Assembly: GCA_910584825.1 (NCBI GenBank)
Contig: CAJUCI010000015.1
Coordinates: 1 to 63,366 of the forward strand
Direction of reading: 5' to 3'
Length of the DNA: 63,366 nucleotides
Source: an uncultured Duncaniella sp.
Lineage (GTDB): Bacteria > Bacteroidota > Bacteroidia > Bacteroidales > Muribaculaceae
Position 1 is the first letter of the stretch. Each line of letters starts with the position of its first letter. The translations under genes were made by a program, and so were the position numbers. The notes below the pieces were generated by a model that was given only the letters and a program-made list of their open reading frames with translations, ran no database searches and was not told where the DNA came from. Below are positions 19,026-27,685 of this stretch, in pieces.

Positions 19026-20927
19026 TCAACGTTTTTTGCGTCTTTGCGGTTCGCCGGACGGTGAGGCGGGGCGGTAGGGGTAGGATGCCTGGCGCGGGAA
19101 CAGCCGGGCAAGGAGGTCGGGGCGGTGAAGACGGCGCAGCGATGCGGTGATGTCGGCACGATAGGCCGGGTCATACCAGAAGAAATATTTCCGCTGTGCC
19201 TTCTTGTCGTCGGGGCGCGTGGCGGTGAACACAGGTTTCATGGTGTAAGGGTGAAATCCTGTGTAATATATCTCGGTGGAGAGGGTCATAGGGGTGGGGG
19301 TGAAGTCCTGGACCTGTTCGAGATGTAGCTTGAGGCTCTTGGTCTCGGCGGCAAGTTCGGCCATGTCCACCTCGCGGCATCCGGGGTGGGAGGAGATGAA
19401 GTAGGGTATGAGCTGCTGCTTCAATTCATGGGCCGAATTGACACGCTCGAAGAAGCGCGAAAATTCGTGATAGAGCTGAAACGACGGTTTGCGCATCAGT
19501 TCGAGCACGACATCCGATGTATGCTCGGGGGCGACTTTAAGTCGGCCCGACACATGGCGGGTAATCAGCTCCTCGTTATACTGACGGTTGGCGCGGTCAA
19601 TCTTCTCGTTGCCTGTGTGGTGCATCGACAGGTCATAGCGCACGCCGCTGCCTATGAACGATTTCTTAACTCCCGGCACCGCATCGACAGCGTGATAGAG
19701 GTCGAGCAGAGGGCGGTGGTCGGTGTTGAGGTTGGGGCACACGGACGGGTGCAGGCACGATGGTTTGAGGCACTTGGCGCAGATGTCGAGGTCCTTGCCG
19801 TGCATGGCATACATGTTGGCACTCGGGCCGCCGATATCGGAGAGATAGCCCTTGAAGTCATCCATCTGAGTGACCTGTCGCACTTCGCGCAGCACCGATT
19901 CCTTGCTTCGCGAGGCTATGAATTTGCCCTGATGGGCCGAGATGGTGCAGAATGAGCAGCCGCCGAAACAGCCTCGGTGCACGTTGACCGAGTGGCGTAT
20001 CATCTCGTAGGCGGGAATGCGTTTGCCCTTGTAGCGGGGGTGGGGCAGACGGGTGTAGGGGAGGTCAAACGATGCGTCAATCTCCTCGGTGGTCATGGGG
20101 GGATACATAGGGTTGACACATATCCACGTGTCGCCGTGGCGTTGCCAGAGGGTCTTGCCGTGCATCGAGTTGCTCTGCTGTTCGATATGCTTGAAATTCT
20201 CGGCCTGGGCGCGCTTGTCGGCGAGGCAGCGGTCAAAGCTGTGGAGCACTATGTCTGACTCACCCACATATATCTTCTCCTCACGGCATTCGAGTTCGGG
20301 CGCAGTGGTGCGTACTACGGTCTGGGGCAGTCGGGTGAGCGATGTGATGCTCTCGCCGTTGTCGAGTCGGCGGGCTATCTCGATGATGCCCTTCTCGCCC
20401 ATGCCGTAGGATATGAGGTCGGCCTTGCAGTCGAGCAGGAGTGACGGGCGCAGGCGGTCTTGCCAGTAGTCATAGTGCGACAGCCGTCGCATCGATGCCT
20501 CGATGCCTCCGGCTATGATGGGGGTGTCGGGATACAGGTCGCGGAGTATCGCGGAGTAGACAATGGTGGGGTAGTCGGGGCGTGCGCCGTGGCGTGCGTC
20601 GGGGGTGTAGGCATCATCGCTTCGTCTGCGGCGCGCGGCGGTGTAATGGTTGACCATCGAGTCCATAGCTCCGGCCGACACGCCGAAGAAGAGTCGCGGT
20701 GCGCCGAACTTGCGGAAGTCGCGCAGGTCATCCTGCCAGTTGGGTTGCGGTACGATGGCCACACGGTAACCGGCGGCCTGAAGGGTGCGCCCGATTACCG
20801 CCGCGCCGAATGACGGGTGGTCGACATAGGCGTCGCCCGAGAAGATTACCACGTCGACCGAATCCCAGCCGAGGGCCTTCATCTCCTTGACGGTGGTTGG
20901 CAGAAATGCATCGTTGCGTGGTGTCAT
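19026..20927 (-). CDS. ygiQ: YgiQ-family radical SAM protein (UPF0313)
   Basis: A 633-residue cytoplasmic protein. The N-terminal half starts MTPRNDAFLPTTVKEM and holds a B12-binding-like segment (VDVVIFSGDAYVDHPSFGAAVIGRTL). The radical SAM cluster motif C-x3-C-x2-C is seen as CFGGCSFC near residue 320. A Cys-rich insert near 380-395 and a basic C-terminal tail complete the family layout. Length and order match E. coli YgiQ; the substrate is unknown. The start ATG overlaps the uvrB stop by 4 nt (ATGA), so it is translationally coupled to uvrB. Confidence 0.92.
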   Translation of the reverse strand: MTPRNDAFLPTTVKEMKALGWDSVDVVIFSGDAYVDHPSFGAAVIGRTLQAAGYRVAIVPQPNWQDDLRDFRKFGAPRLFFGVSAGAMDSMVNHYTAARRRRSDDAYTPDARHGARPDYPTIVYSAILRDLYPDTPIIAGGIEASMRRLSHYDYWQDRLRPSLLLDCKADLISYGMGEKGIIEIARRLDNGESITSLTRLPQTVVRTTAPELECREEKIYVGESDIVLHSFDRCLADKRAQAENFKHIEQQSNSMHGKTLWQRHGDTWICVNPMYPPMTTEEIDASFDLPYTRLPHPRYKGKRIPAYEMIRHSVNVHRGCFGGCSFCTISAHQGKFIASRSKESVLREVRQVTQMDDFKGYLSDIGGPSANMYAMHGKDLDICAKCLKPSCLHPSVCPNLNTDHRPLLDLYHAVDAVPGVKKSFIGSGVRYDLSMHHTGNEKIDRANRQYNEELITRHVSGRLKVAPEHTSDVVLELMRKPSFQLYHEFSRFFERVNSAHELKQQLIPYFISSHPGCREVDMAELAAETKSLKLHLEQVQDFTPTPMTLSTEIYYTGFHPYTMKPVFTATRPDDKKAQRKYFFWYDPAYRADITASLRRLHRPDLLARLFPRQASYPYRPASPSGEPQRRKKR

Positions 20928-23020
20928 GATTCGGCTGGCATTTTTGAGAGTTGGTCTTCCATAGCTATAATCTCGTCGCGCATTTGGGCGGCCTCGATGA
21001 AGTTCATCTGCTTGGCGGCCTCGACCATCTCCACGCGCCGTTTGTCGATGAGCTTGCGCAGTGCGTCGGCCGAGAGATAGGCCATGACGGGGTCGGCGGC
21101 GATGTCAACCTTGGCGGTGTATTCGTTGGCATACGGTATGGCCTGGGCCTGTTTGCCCTGCTTGCCACCCTTGCCCTGCTTGGCCGATTTCGATTGGCCG
21201 GGTTTGCCTTGGGGCAGGAGTTCATCGGTGTCGAGTCCGATTATAGCGTTGCGAGCCTTGACGATGGCCTGGGGCGTGATGCCGTGCTCCTCATTGTAGG
21301 CCAGCTGCAGCGCGCGGCGGCGCGAAGTCTCGTCGATGGTCTGCTGCATGGAGTCGGTAATCTTGTCGGCATACATTATCACCGTTCCGTTGAGGTTACG
21401 GGCGGCTCGGCCGACGGTCTGGGTCAGTGAGCGGTGAGAGCGCAGGAAGCCCTCCTTGTCGGCGTCGAGTATCGCCACGAGCGACACTTCGGGCAGGTCG
21501 AGGCCCTCGCGGAGCAGATTGACACCGATGAGCACGTCAAACTCTCCGGCCCTAAGTCCGTCAAGTATCTTGATGCGGTCGAGCGTGTCGACGTCGCTGT
21601 GTATGTAGGCCGTCTTTATGCGGAGTTTCAGCAGATAGTCGTTCAGTTCCTCGGCCATGCGTTTGGTGAGCGTGGTCACGAGCACACGCTCGTCGCGCTC
21701 GATGCGGTCGTTGATTTCGTTGAGCAGGTCGTCAATCTGGTTGAGTGACGGGCGCACCTCTATCAGCGGGTCAAGCAGACCTGTCGGACGGATAATCTGC
21801 TCGACCACCACACCCTCGCATTTCTCCAGCTCATAGTCGGCCGGGGTTGCGCTCACGTAGAGCACCTGGGGCGTGAGACGCTCAAACTCCTCGAATCTCA
21901 GCGGGCGGTTGTCAAGCGCGGCGGGCAGACGGAATCCGTATTCCACGAGGTTGAGCTTGCGCGACAGGTCGCCACCATACATTGCGCGGCACTGCGGGAG
22001 TGTGACGTGGCTCTCGTCGATAATGGTGAGGAAGTCTTTGGGGAAATAGTCGAGGAGGCAGAACGGGCGCATGCCGGGCTGGCGTCCGTCGAAATAGCGC
22101 GAGTAGTTCTCGATGCCCGAGCAGTGGCCGAGCTCGCGCAGCATCTCCACGTCGTAGGTCACACGTTCGAGCAGACGCTTGGCCTCCATCTCGCGCGCCT
22201 CGCGCATGAAGAAGTTGTACTGCTCGCCAAGGTCGAGTTCAATCTGCCCGATGGCCGAACCCATTCGCTCGGGCGAGGTGACAAAGAGGTTTGCGGGATA
22301 AATCTGGAATACGTCGTGTGAGCCGAGCGATGTGTTGTCGGCGGGATGGAGGGTCTTGATTGACTCTATCTCGTCGCCCCAGAATGTCACGCGCACGATG
22401 ATTTCCTCATAGGCGAGCCGGATGTCCACGGTGTCCCCCTTTACGCGGAATGTGCCGCGCGACAGCTCTATCTCGTTGCGCGAGTAAAGGGCGTTGTTGA
22501 GGGTGCGGAGAAATTTGTTGCGGGCTATCTTCTGCCCGACTTTTATCTTGATGACATTGCTGTCGAAATCCTCGGGATTGCCCATGCCGTAGAGGCACGA
22601 CACCGACGAGACCACCACGACATCCTTGCGTCCTGACAGCAGGGCCGAGACGGTAGAGAGTCGCAGCTTCTCAATTTCGTCGTTAATCATGAGGTCTTTT
22701 TCGATGTATTTGTCTACGGTGGGTATGTAGGCCTCGGGCTGGTAGTAGTCGTAATATGACACGAAATACTGCACCGAGTTGTTGGGAAAGAAGCTCTTGA
22801 ACTCGCCGTAAAGCTGGGCGGCGAGGGTCTTGTTGTGGCTGAGTATGAGTGTGGGCTTATTGACCCGGGCGATGACATTGGCCATTGTGAAGGTCTTGCC
22901 CGAGCCGGTGACACCTAACAGTGTCTGGGCCTTGTCGCCGGCGTTAATCCCCGCCACAAGCTGCTCTATGGCCTGCGGCTGGTCGCCGGTCGGTTGATAT
23001 TGTGAAGTTAGTTGGAACAA
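20924..23020 (-). CDS. uvrB: UvrB, excinuclease ABC subunit B
   Basis: A 698-residue DNA-repair helicase-like protein that receives damaged DNA from UvrA and positions UvrC for incision. Visible features are Walker A GVTGSGKT at 36-43, the beta-hairpin region (VSYYDYYQPEAYIP), the C-terminal helicase motif (TQTVGRAARNLNGTVIMYAD) and a terminal UVR domain (about 655-690). A Lys/Gly/Gln-rich linker precedes the UVR domain. The start is TTG at 23020: an in-frame TAA lies three codons upstream, no ATG exists before the conserved TSQYQPTGDQPQAI, and the family begins here. It shares a divergent promoter region with the sialate esterase gene. Confidence 0.95.
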   Translation of the reverse strand: MFQLTSQYQPTGDQPQAIEQLVAGINAGDKAQTLLGVTGSGKTFTMANVIARVNKPTLILSHNKTLAAQLYGEFKSFFPNNSVQYFVSYYDYYQPEAYIPTVDKYIEKDLMINDEIEKLRLSTVSALLSGRKDVVVVSSVSCLYGMGNPEDFDSNVIKIKVGQKIARNKFLRTLNNALYSRNEIELSRGTFRVKGDTVDIRLAYEEIIVRVTFWGDEIESIKTLHPADNTSLGSHDVFQIYPANLFVTSPERMGSAIGQIELDLGEQYNFFMREAREMEAKRLLERVTYDVEMLRELGHCSGIENYSRYFDGRQPGMRPFCLLDYFPKDFLTIIDESHVTLPQCRAMYGGDLSRKLNLVEYGFRLPAALDNRPLRFEEFERLTPQVLYVSATPADYELEKCEGVVVEQIIRPTGLLDPLIEVRPSLNQIDDLLNEINDRIERDERVLVTTLTKRMAEELNDYLLKLRIKTAYIHSDVDTLDRIKILDGLRAGEFDVLIGVNLLREGLDLPEVSLVAILDADKEGFLRSHRSLTQTVGRAARNLNGTVIMYADKITDSMQQTIDETSRRRALQLAYNEEHGITPQAIVKARNAIIGLDTDELLPQGKPGQSKSAKQGKGGKQGKQAQAIPYANEYTAKVDIAADPVMAYLSADALRKLIDKRRVEMVEAAKQMNFIEAAQMRDEIIAMEDQLSKMPAES

Positions 23021-23066
23021 AAGATATTATCGGTAAGATGTTGATTCATTGGTTTGACTTAATCTG

Positions 23067-23074
23067 CAAATTTA
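23067..23074 (-). promoter_or_regulatory. Candidate -7 box for uvrB-ygiQ
   Basis: The minus strand reads TAAATTTG, 47 nt upstream of the TTG start of uvrB. The -33 element is not clear. It lies close to the plus-strand promoter at 23084-23115, so the two may compete. Confidence 0.4.
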
Positions 23075-23083
23075 CAAATTTTA

Positions 23084-23115
23084 TTTGGATTAGGCATATA
23101 GTATTATTACTTTTG
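23084..23115 (+). promoter_or_regulatory. Bacteroidetes promoter for the esterase-cobQ operon
   Basis: TTTG at 23084-23087 and TACTTTTG at 23108-23115 are separated by 20 nt, matching the -33/-7 consensus. Transcription would start near 23122, about 43 nt before the ATG at 23165. It is the only clear promoter ahead of cobQ and cobD. Confidence 0.65.
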
Positions 23116-23164
23116 CGTGAGCAATTTTAATCCACGTTATTTTACCAATCATATCTAAATCAAA

Positions 23165-24802
23165 ATGCGTTTTTCATATCTGCTTCATAAATCAGCCTTA
23201 TTGTTTTTAGGGATAGGGGCGGCGACGGCTGTGGATGCGGCTGCCGAGGTCAGACTTCCCGCTGTGCTCAGTGACGGTGTGGTGCTACAGCGTGATGAGC
23301 CTGTAAAAATTTGGGGCACTGCATCGCCCGGCGAACAGGTCGATGTGTCGCTTGCCTCGCGAAAGGCTTCCACAACTGCCGATGCTTCGGGCCGATGGAC
23401 TGTCACGCTCAAGCCCGTCAAGGCCGGTGGCCCTTACACTCTCAAGGCCAATAATGCCGTGGCCGAGGATGTGCTTGTGGGCGACATCTATCTCTGCTCA
23501 GGCCAGAGCAATATGGAGCTGCCGATAGGGCGTGTCCTCGACATGTTTGCCGATGAGGTGGCGGCATATGAAAACAGGAATATCAGAGAGTTCAAGACTC
23601 CGAAGGAGTATGCCTTTCACGGAGCGCGTGAGAATGTCTCGCCGGCCGAGTGGAAGAGCGTGACCCCCGACAAGGTGAACAGCTGGGGCGCGCTGACATA
23701 TTTCATAGCCAAGAAACTTTATGAGAAGAATGGCGGAGTGCCCGTAGGAATTGTCAATTCGAGCTGGGGCGGGTCGAAGATTGAGACTTGGATTAGCGAG
23801 GAGGGGCTTGCCGCATGGCCCGAGCGTCTGCACCGGCTCCGCGTGAATGAGAATGACGCTTACCGCGATATGCTCTCGAAGGCCGAGCGCAAGGCGCAGT
23901 GGCTGTGGGATTCCACACTTCGCGCCACTGATGCCGGATATGCCTCGCCGCTGAAATGGAGCGACCCCGCTCTTGACGATTCGTCATGGGAGAGCGTGGA
24001 GCTGCTTGATGACTCATGGGGCAAGAAGGCCGGGCGAGCGGTCAACGGTTCGCACTGGCTACGCCGCAAATTTACTGTCCCTGCTTCCAAGGCAGGTCAG
24101 TCCGCCGTACTTCGTCTTGGCTGTATCGTGGATGCCGACTCGGCCTGGATTAACGGACAGTATGTGGGCAACATAACATATCAGTATCCTCCGCGTGTCT
24201 ACAAAGTGCCCGCAGGATTGCTTCGTGAGGGGGAGAACAGTGTTGTGGTGCGCGTGACGAGCTATTCGGGCGCGCCTCACGTCGTGGCCGAGAAACCTCA
24301 CAAGGTGCTTTTTGCCGACGGCGAGGAGATTTCTCTTGAGGGCAAGTGGCTTCACCGCCTCGGCTCGCGCATGGGCCAGGCTCCGGCTGTCACCGACTTC
24401 TTTCAGAATCCGACAGTGCTGTATAACGGCCTTATAGCCCCGATGGCTGACCTGCCTTTCCGTGGCGTGGTATGGTATCAGGGTGAGTCGGATGTGGATA
24501 TAAACGATACGTATGCTGACCTTATGAAGGCTCTTATCTCAGACTGGCGCAGAACGTTCGGCAATCAGCAGTTGCCGTTTTATATCGTCGAACTTGCCGA
24601 TTTCCTCCATCCGTCTAATGTGGCCGGACGTGCCGAGTGGCAGAAGATGCGTGACGCACAGCGTCGTGCGGCCGATGAGACAAACGGCGCGAAGTGGATT
24701 CTCAACAGCGACAACGGCGAGTGGAACGACATCCATCCCCTCGACAAGAAGACTCCCGGCACGCGTGTGGCCGAGGCGATACTTACCGATGCCAATAAAT
24801 GA
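23165..24802 (+). CDS. Sialate O-acetylesterase-like SGNH hydrolase
   Basis: A 545-residue exported enzyme with a signal peptide ending near residue 28 (ATAVDAAAEV). The SASA/DUF303 serine hydrolase motifs are present: LCSGQSNMELPI (nucleophile Ser in GQSNM, about residue 118), GVVWYQGESD (about 436) and a C-terminal NDIHPLDK (catalytic D-x-x-H). A jelly-roll-like insertion (about 265-370) separates the halves, as in other Bacteroidales members. It removes O-acetyl groups from sialic acids or from plant polysaccharide sugars. Oddly, its stop overlaps the cobQ start by 4 nt, so a surface-glycan enzyme is coupled to cobalamin synthesis. Confidence 0.85.
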   Translation: MRFSYLLHKSALLFLGIGAATAVDAAAEVRLPAVLSDGVVLQRDEPVKIWGTASPGEQVDVSLASRKASTTADASGRWTVTLKPVKAGGPYTLKANNAVAEDVLVGDIYLCSGQSNMELPIGRVLDMFADEVAAYENRNIREFKTPKEYAFHGARENVSPAEWKSVTPDKVNSWGALTYFIAKKLYEKNGGVPVGIVNSSWGGSKIETWISEEGLAAWPERLHRLRVNENDAYRDMLSKAERKAQWLWDSTLRATDAGYASPLKWSDPALDDSSWESVELLDDSWGKKAGRAVNGSHWLRRKFTVPASKAGQSAVLRLGCIVDADSAWINGQYVGNITYQYPPRVYKVPAGLLREGENSVVVRVTSYSGAPHVVAEKPHKVLFADGEEISLEGKWLHRLGSRMGQAPAVTDFFQNPTVLYNGLIAPMADLPFRGVVWYQGESDVDINDTYADLMKALISDWRRTFGNQQLPFYIVELADFLHPSNVAGRAEWQKMRDAQRRAADETNGAKWILNSDNGEWNDIHPLDKKTPGTRVAEAILTDANK

Positions 24803-26277
24803 AGCCGCTGACACCGATAATGCTTGCCGGTACGGGTAGCGATGTGGGTAAGAGCCTCATAGCTACCGGCCTGTGCCGTATATTCATGCAGGACGGTTAT
24901 CATCCTGCACCTTTCAAGGCTCAGAATATGGCCCTCAACTCCTACGTCACGCCTGACGGATTGGAGATAGGCCGTGCCCAGGCTGTGCAGGCCGAGGCTG
25001 CCGGTGTGGCATGCTGTAGCGACATGAATCCGATTCTGCTCAAACCCTCGGGTGAGAATATGTCGCAGGTCGTGCTCAACGGACGCCCGATAGGCAACCG
25101 CCATGCCTGCGAATATTTCCGCAAAGAGGGGCGCGAGGACCTTCGCGATGCGGTGCATCAGGCGTTCGACCGCCTTGCCGGGCGTTACAATCCTATAGTC
25201 ATGGAGGGGGCCGGGAGCATCGCCGAGATAAATCTCAGGGATAGTGACCTCGTGAATATGTCGATGGCGCGATATGCCGGGGCGGATGTCATACTTGTGG
25301 CCGACATAGACCGTGGCGGAGTTTTTGCGAGTGTCTATGGTTCTATAATGCTTCAACCTGAGGCTGACCGTGCACGCATAAAGGGCATAATCATCAATAA
25401 GTTTCGTGGAGACATGCGCCTCTTTGAGTCGGGGTGTAGGATGATTGAGGAAATATGCCGTGTGCCTGTGCTCGGAGTTGTGCCGTATGACGCCGACATC
25501 CACATCGAGGAGGAGGATTCCGTGGCTCTTGCCGCCAAGCGTTCAGGCGTGAGCGCGGGCAAGATTAATGTGGCTGTCGTGCTTGTGCCTCATATCTCCA
25601 ACTTCACCGATTTTGACGCTATCGAGCGTGACCCGAGGGTCAATCTTTTCTACACTTCCGATGCCGACGAGCTTCATGAGGCCGACATCATAATCATTCC
25701 CGGGAGCAAGGCTACTCTTGCCGATTTACAGTACATGCGCCGTCGCGGCATTGCCTCAGCGATAGTGCGATGTTGTCGCGAGGGCAAGACTGTGATGGGC
25801 ATATGCGGAGGCTACCAGATGATGGGCATTGAGGTCAGTGACCCTGACGGAGTGGAGGGTGACATACCGCGTCTGCCCGGGCTCGGATTACTGCCTGTGC
25901 GCACAACGTTGGCGAAGGATAAGGTCACGCGCCGGGTTAGCTTCTCGTTCCGAGGCAGTGACCGGCAGTGTTCCGGCTATGAGATTCACATGGGGCGCAC
26001 GGTGCTTGCTGACGATGCATCGCCGTTAAATATGATTGACGGCTCGGTGCCTGAGGGGTGTATGGCCGATGACCGATGTTTCGGAACGTATATCCACGGC
26101 ATTCTTGACAATCAGCAGGTGATAGACTATATTTTATCGCCATATCTTGGCAAGACCGATGCTGTGCAGGTCGATTATGCGGCGTATAAGGAGGAGCAGT
26201 ATGACGCTTTGGCTGCGCTCTTGCGTAAGCATATCGATATTGCACGTCTTTATAAAATAATGGGTAGAGATGACTGA
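24799..26277 (+). CDS. cobQ: CobQ, cobyric acid synthase
   Basis: A 492-residue cytoplasmic enzyme that amidates four side chains of adenosylcobyrinate a,c-diamide using glutamine and ATP. The N-terminal synthetase domain shows the P-loop-like GTGSDVGKSLIATGLC. The C-terminal class I glutamine amidotransferase domain has its nucleophile in MGICGGYQMMG (Cys about 336) and the His of FGTYIHGILDN (about 433). The start ATG overlaps the preceding stop (ATGA), and its end overlaps cobD by 8 nt. Length is normal for the family. Confidence 0.95.
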   Translation: MKPLTPIMLAGTGSDVGKSLIATGLCRIFMQDGYHPAPFKAQNMALNSYVTPDGLEIGRAQAVQAEAAGVACCSDMNPILLKPSGENMSQVVLNGRPIGNRHACEYFRKEGREDLRDAVHQAFDRLAGRYNPIVMEGAGSIAEINLRDSDLVNMSMARYAGADVILVADIDRGGVFASVYGSIMLQPEADRARIKGIIINKFRGDMRLFESGCRMIEEICRVPVLGVVPYDADIHIEEEDSVALAAKRSGVSAGKINVAVVLVPHISNFTDFDAIERDPRVNLFYTSDADELHEADIIIIPGSKATLADLQYMRRRGIASAIVRCCREGKTVMGICGGYQMMGIEVSDPDGVEGDIPRLPGLGLLPVRTTLAKDKVTRRVSFSFRGSDRQCSGYEIHMGRTVLADDASPLNMIDGSVPEGCMADDRCFGTYIHGILDNQQVIDYILSPYLGKTDAVQVDYAAYKEEQYDALAALLRKHIDIARLYKIMGRDD

Positions 26278-27301
26278 GGGACACGGCGACGACACATACC
26301 GTTGTGGGCGCAGGATTGAGCATAATTTCAGCACCAACGTTTACGCAGGGTTTGACCACAGCGCGCTTTTCGCGCACCTTGCCTCAGTGGCCGGAAGCAT
26401 AGCCAATTATCCTGAACCGACCCCCGCGAGTGTTGAGCGGTTGCTTGCTCATAATTGTTGCATAGCCCCGGAGTGCGTGATGGTGACAAACGGTGCAACC
26501 GAGGCCATCTATCTGATAGCCCAATGGCTGAGGGGAAAACGTTCGGCGGTTGTTTCGCCGACATTCAGCGAGTATGAGGACGCATGCCGCATACATGGCC
26601 ATTCGTTGCAATTCATCAGCTCGATTGGCGATGTGCCTGAGGATGTTGATGACGTCTGGTTATGCAATCCCAATAATCCCACAGGTCGTGTAACTCCGCG
26701 TGACGAACTTTTGGAACTGGTCAAAGACTGTCAGAATACAGTGTTTATTATCGACCAGGCGTATGCCGACTATACGGCCATACCGCTAATCCGGGAGAAT
26801 GAGGCTGTGGAGTTGCCCAATGTTTTGCTCCTCGGCTCGTTGACCAAGCGGTTTGCCATTCCCGGATTGCGCATAGGTTATGCCGTGGGCAATGCGGCAT
26901 TGATGTCGCGGATTAAGAGTCTGCGTATGCCGTGGTCGGTCAATCAGCTTGCCATCGAAGGGGCGAATTACCTCCTCGCACACGAGGAGGATTATCCGAT
27001 TGATGCCGGGATGCTTCACCGCGAGGCATTGCGTATGTCGCGGGCATTCAAGGCTATGGGCATAACGGTCAAGCCTACCGATTGCAACTTCATCCTTTGC
27101 TCGCTTCCAGCTAAAGCCTCGGAACTCAAGGATTATCTTGCCGAAACGCATGGCATTCTCGTCCGCGACGCCTCAAACTTCCGAGGTCTCACCCCTCACC
27201 ATTTCCGTGTCGCCGCCCTCACCCCCGCCCAAAACGACCTCCTCATCACCGCTATCAGAGAATGGACGGCCAAGAATAAAATATTTTTGGACTTTCACTG
27301 A
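26270..27301 (+). CDS. cobD: CobD-like threonine-phosphate decarboxylase
   Basis: A 343-residue PLP enzyme of the fold-type I aminotransferase group related to HisC. It makes (R)-1-amino-2-propanol phosphate, the linker for the nucleotide loop. Visible are ANYPEPTPASVERLLA, VTNGATEAIYLIAQWL, WLCNPNNPTG, IIDQAYADY and the Schiff-base Lys in SLTKRFAIPGLRIGY (Lys about 193). It overlaps the cobQ end by 8 nt, which favours CobD over a histidinol-phosphate aminotransferase. The hipBA module follows 63 nt later. HisC-like activity cannot be excluded by sequence alone. Confidence 0.88.
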   Translation: MTEGHGDDTYRCGRRIEHNFSTNVYAGFDHSALFAHLASVAGSIANYPEPTPASVERLLAHNCCIAPECVMVTNGATEAIYLIAQWLRGKRSAVVSPTFSEYEDACRIHGHSLQFISSIGDVPEDVDDVWLCNPNNPTGRVTPRDELLELVKDCQNTVFIIDQAYADYTAIPLIRENEAVELPNVLLLGSLTKRFAIPGLRIGYAVGNAALMSRIKSLRMPWSVNQLAIEGANYLLAHEEDYPIDAGMLHREALRMSRAFKAMGITVKPTDCNFILCSLPAKASELKDYLAETHGILVRDASNFRGLTPHHFRVAALTPAQNDLLITAIREWTAKNKIFLDFH

Positions 27302-27307
27302 AAGTTA

Positions 27308-27365
27308 TATCCAATATATGGATATTTATTGCTATATTTGCATGTAAATATCAATATATTGGATA
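27308..27365 (+). promoter_or_regulatory. hipBA promoter flanked by two matching operators
   Basis: Operator 1, TATCCAATATATGGATA, is at 27308-27324. Operator 2, TATCAATATATTGGATA, is at 27349-27365; its last base is the A of the hipB ATG. Both read TATC(C/A)-N7-GGATA and their starts are 41 bp apart, about four helical turns. A perfect -7 box, TATATTTG (27333-27340), lies between them. E. coli HipB operators are TATCC-N8-GGATA, so the half-sites are the same with a one-base shorter spacer. Autorepression by HipB, perhaps with HipA, is the natural reading. Confidence 0.75.
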
Positions 27366-27685
27366 TGACTAACGATGCGTATCTGACAAATCAGGACATA
27401 ATTGCCATGCTGTCTCAGCGTGTGAAGGAGTATCGTCTTGCCGCACGTCTCAGCCAAAAACAGTTGGCTGAGAAATCCGGGGTAGGATATGGCACTATAA
27501 GTCATTTTGAGCAGGGTATAAACTCAAATATCACACTTAATAATTTCATATCGTTGCTTCGGGCTATTGGCATGGAACGACGTCTGCTCGAACTCTTGCC
27601 TGAATTGCCTTTGCCGCCGATGGCGTTAAAAGAGATAAATAAACTTATGCCTAAAAGAGTGAGGAGGAATCGCGATGATAAATAG
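27365..27685 (+). CDS. hipB: HipB-like XRE-family antitoxin
   Basis: A 106-residue DNA-binding protein. The helix-turn-helix lies at about 27-60 (LSQKQLAEKSGVGYGTISHFEQG), the Cro/CI type used by HipB antitoxins. The ATG at 27365 is chosen over a TTG 12 codons upstream because the operator and -7 box occupy the upstream stretch. The basic C-terminus (PKRVRRNRDDK) overlaps the start of hipA by 11 nt, the usual antitoxin-first arrangement. It should neutralise HipA and repress the operon. It sits between cobD and cbiB. Confidence 0.85.
   Translation: MTNDAYLTNQDIIAMLSQRVKEYRLAARLSQKQLAEKSGVGYGTISHFEQGINSNITLNNFISLLRAIGMERRLLELLPELPLPPMALKEINKLMPKRVRRNRDDK
27661..27667 (+). promoter_or_regulatory. 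Strong Shine-Dalgarno before hipA
   Basis: GAGGAGG ends 7 nt before the hipA ATG and lies inside the hipB coding sequence. The other genes of the window mostly lack such a site, as is normal for Bacteroidetes. Confidence 0.6.
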
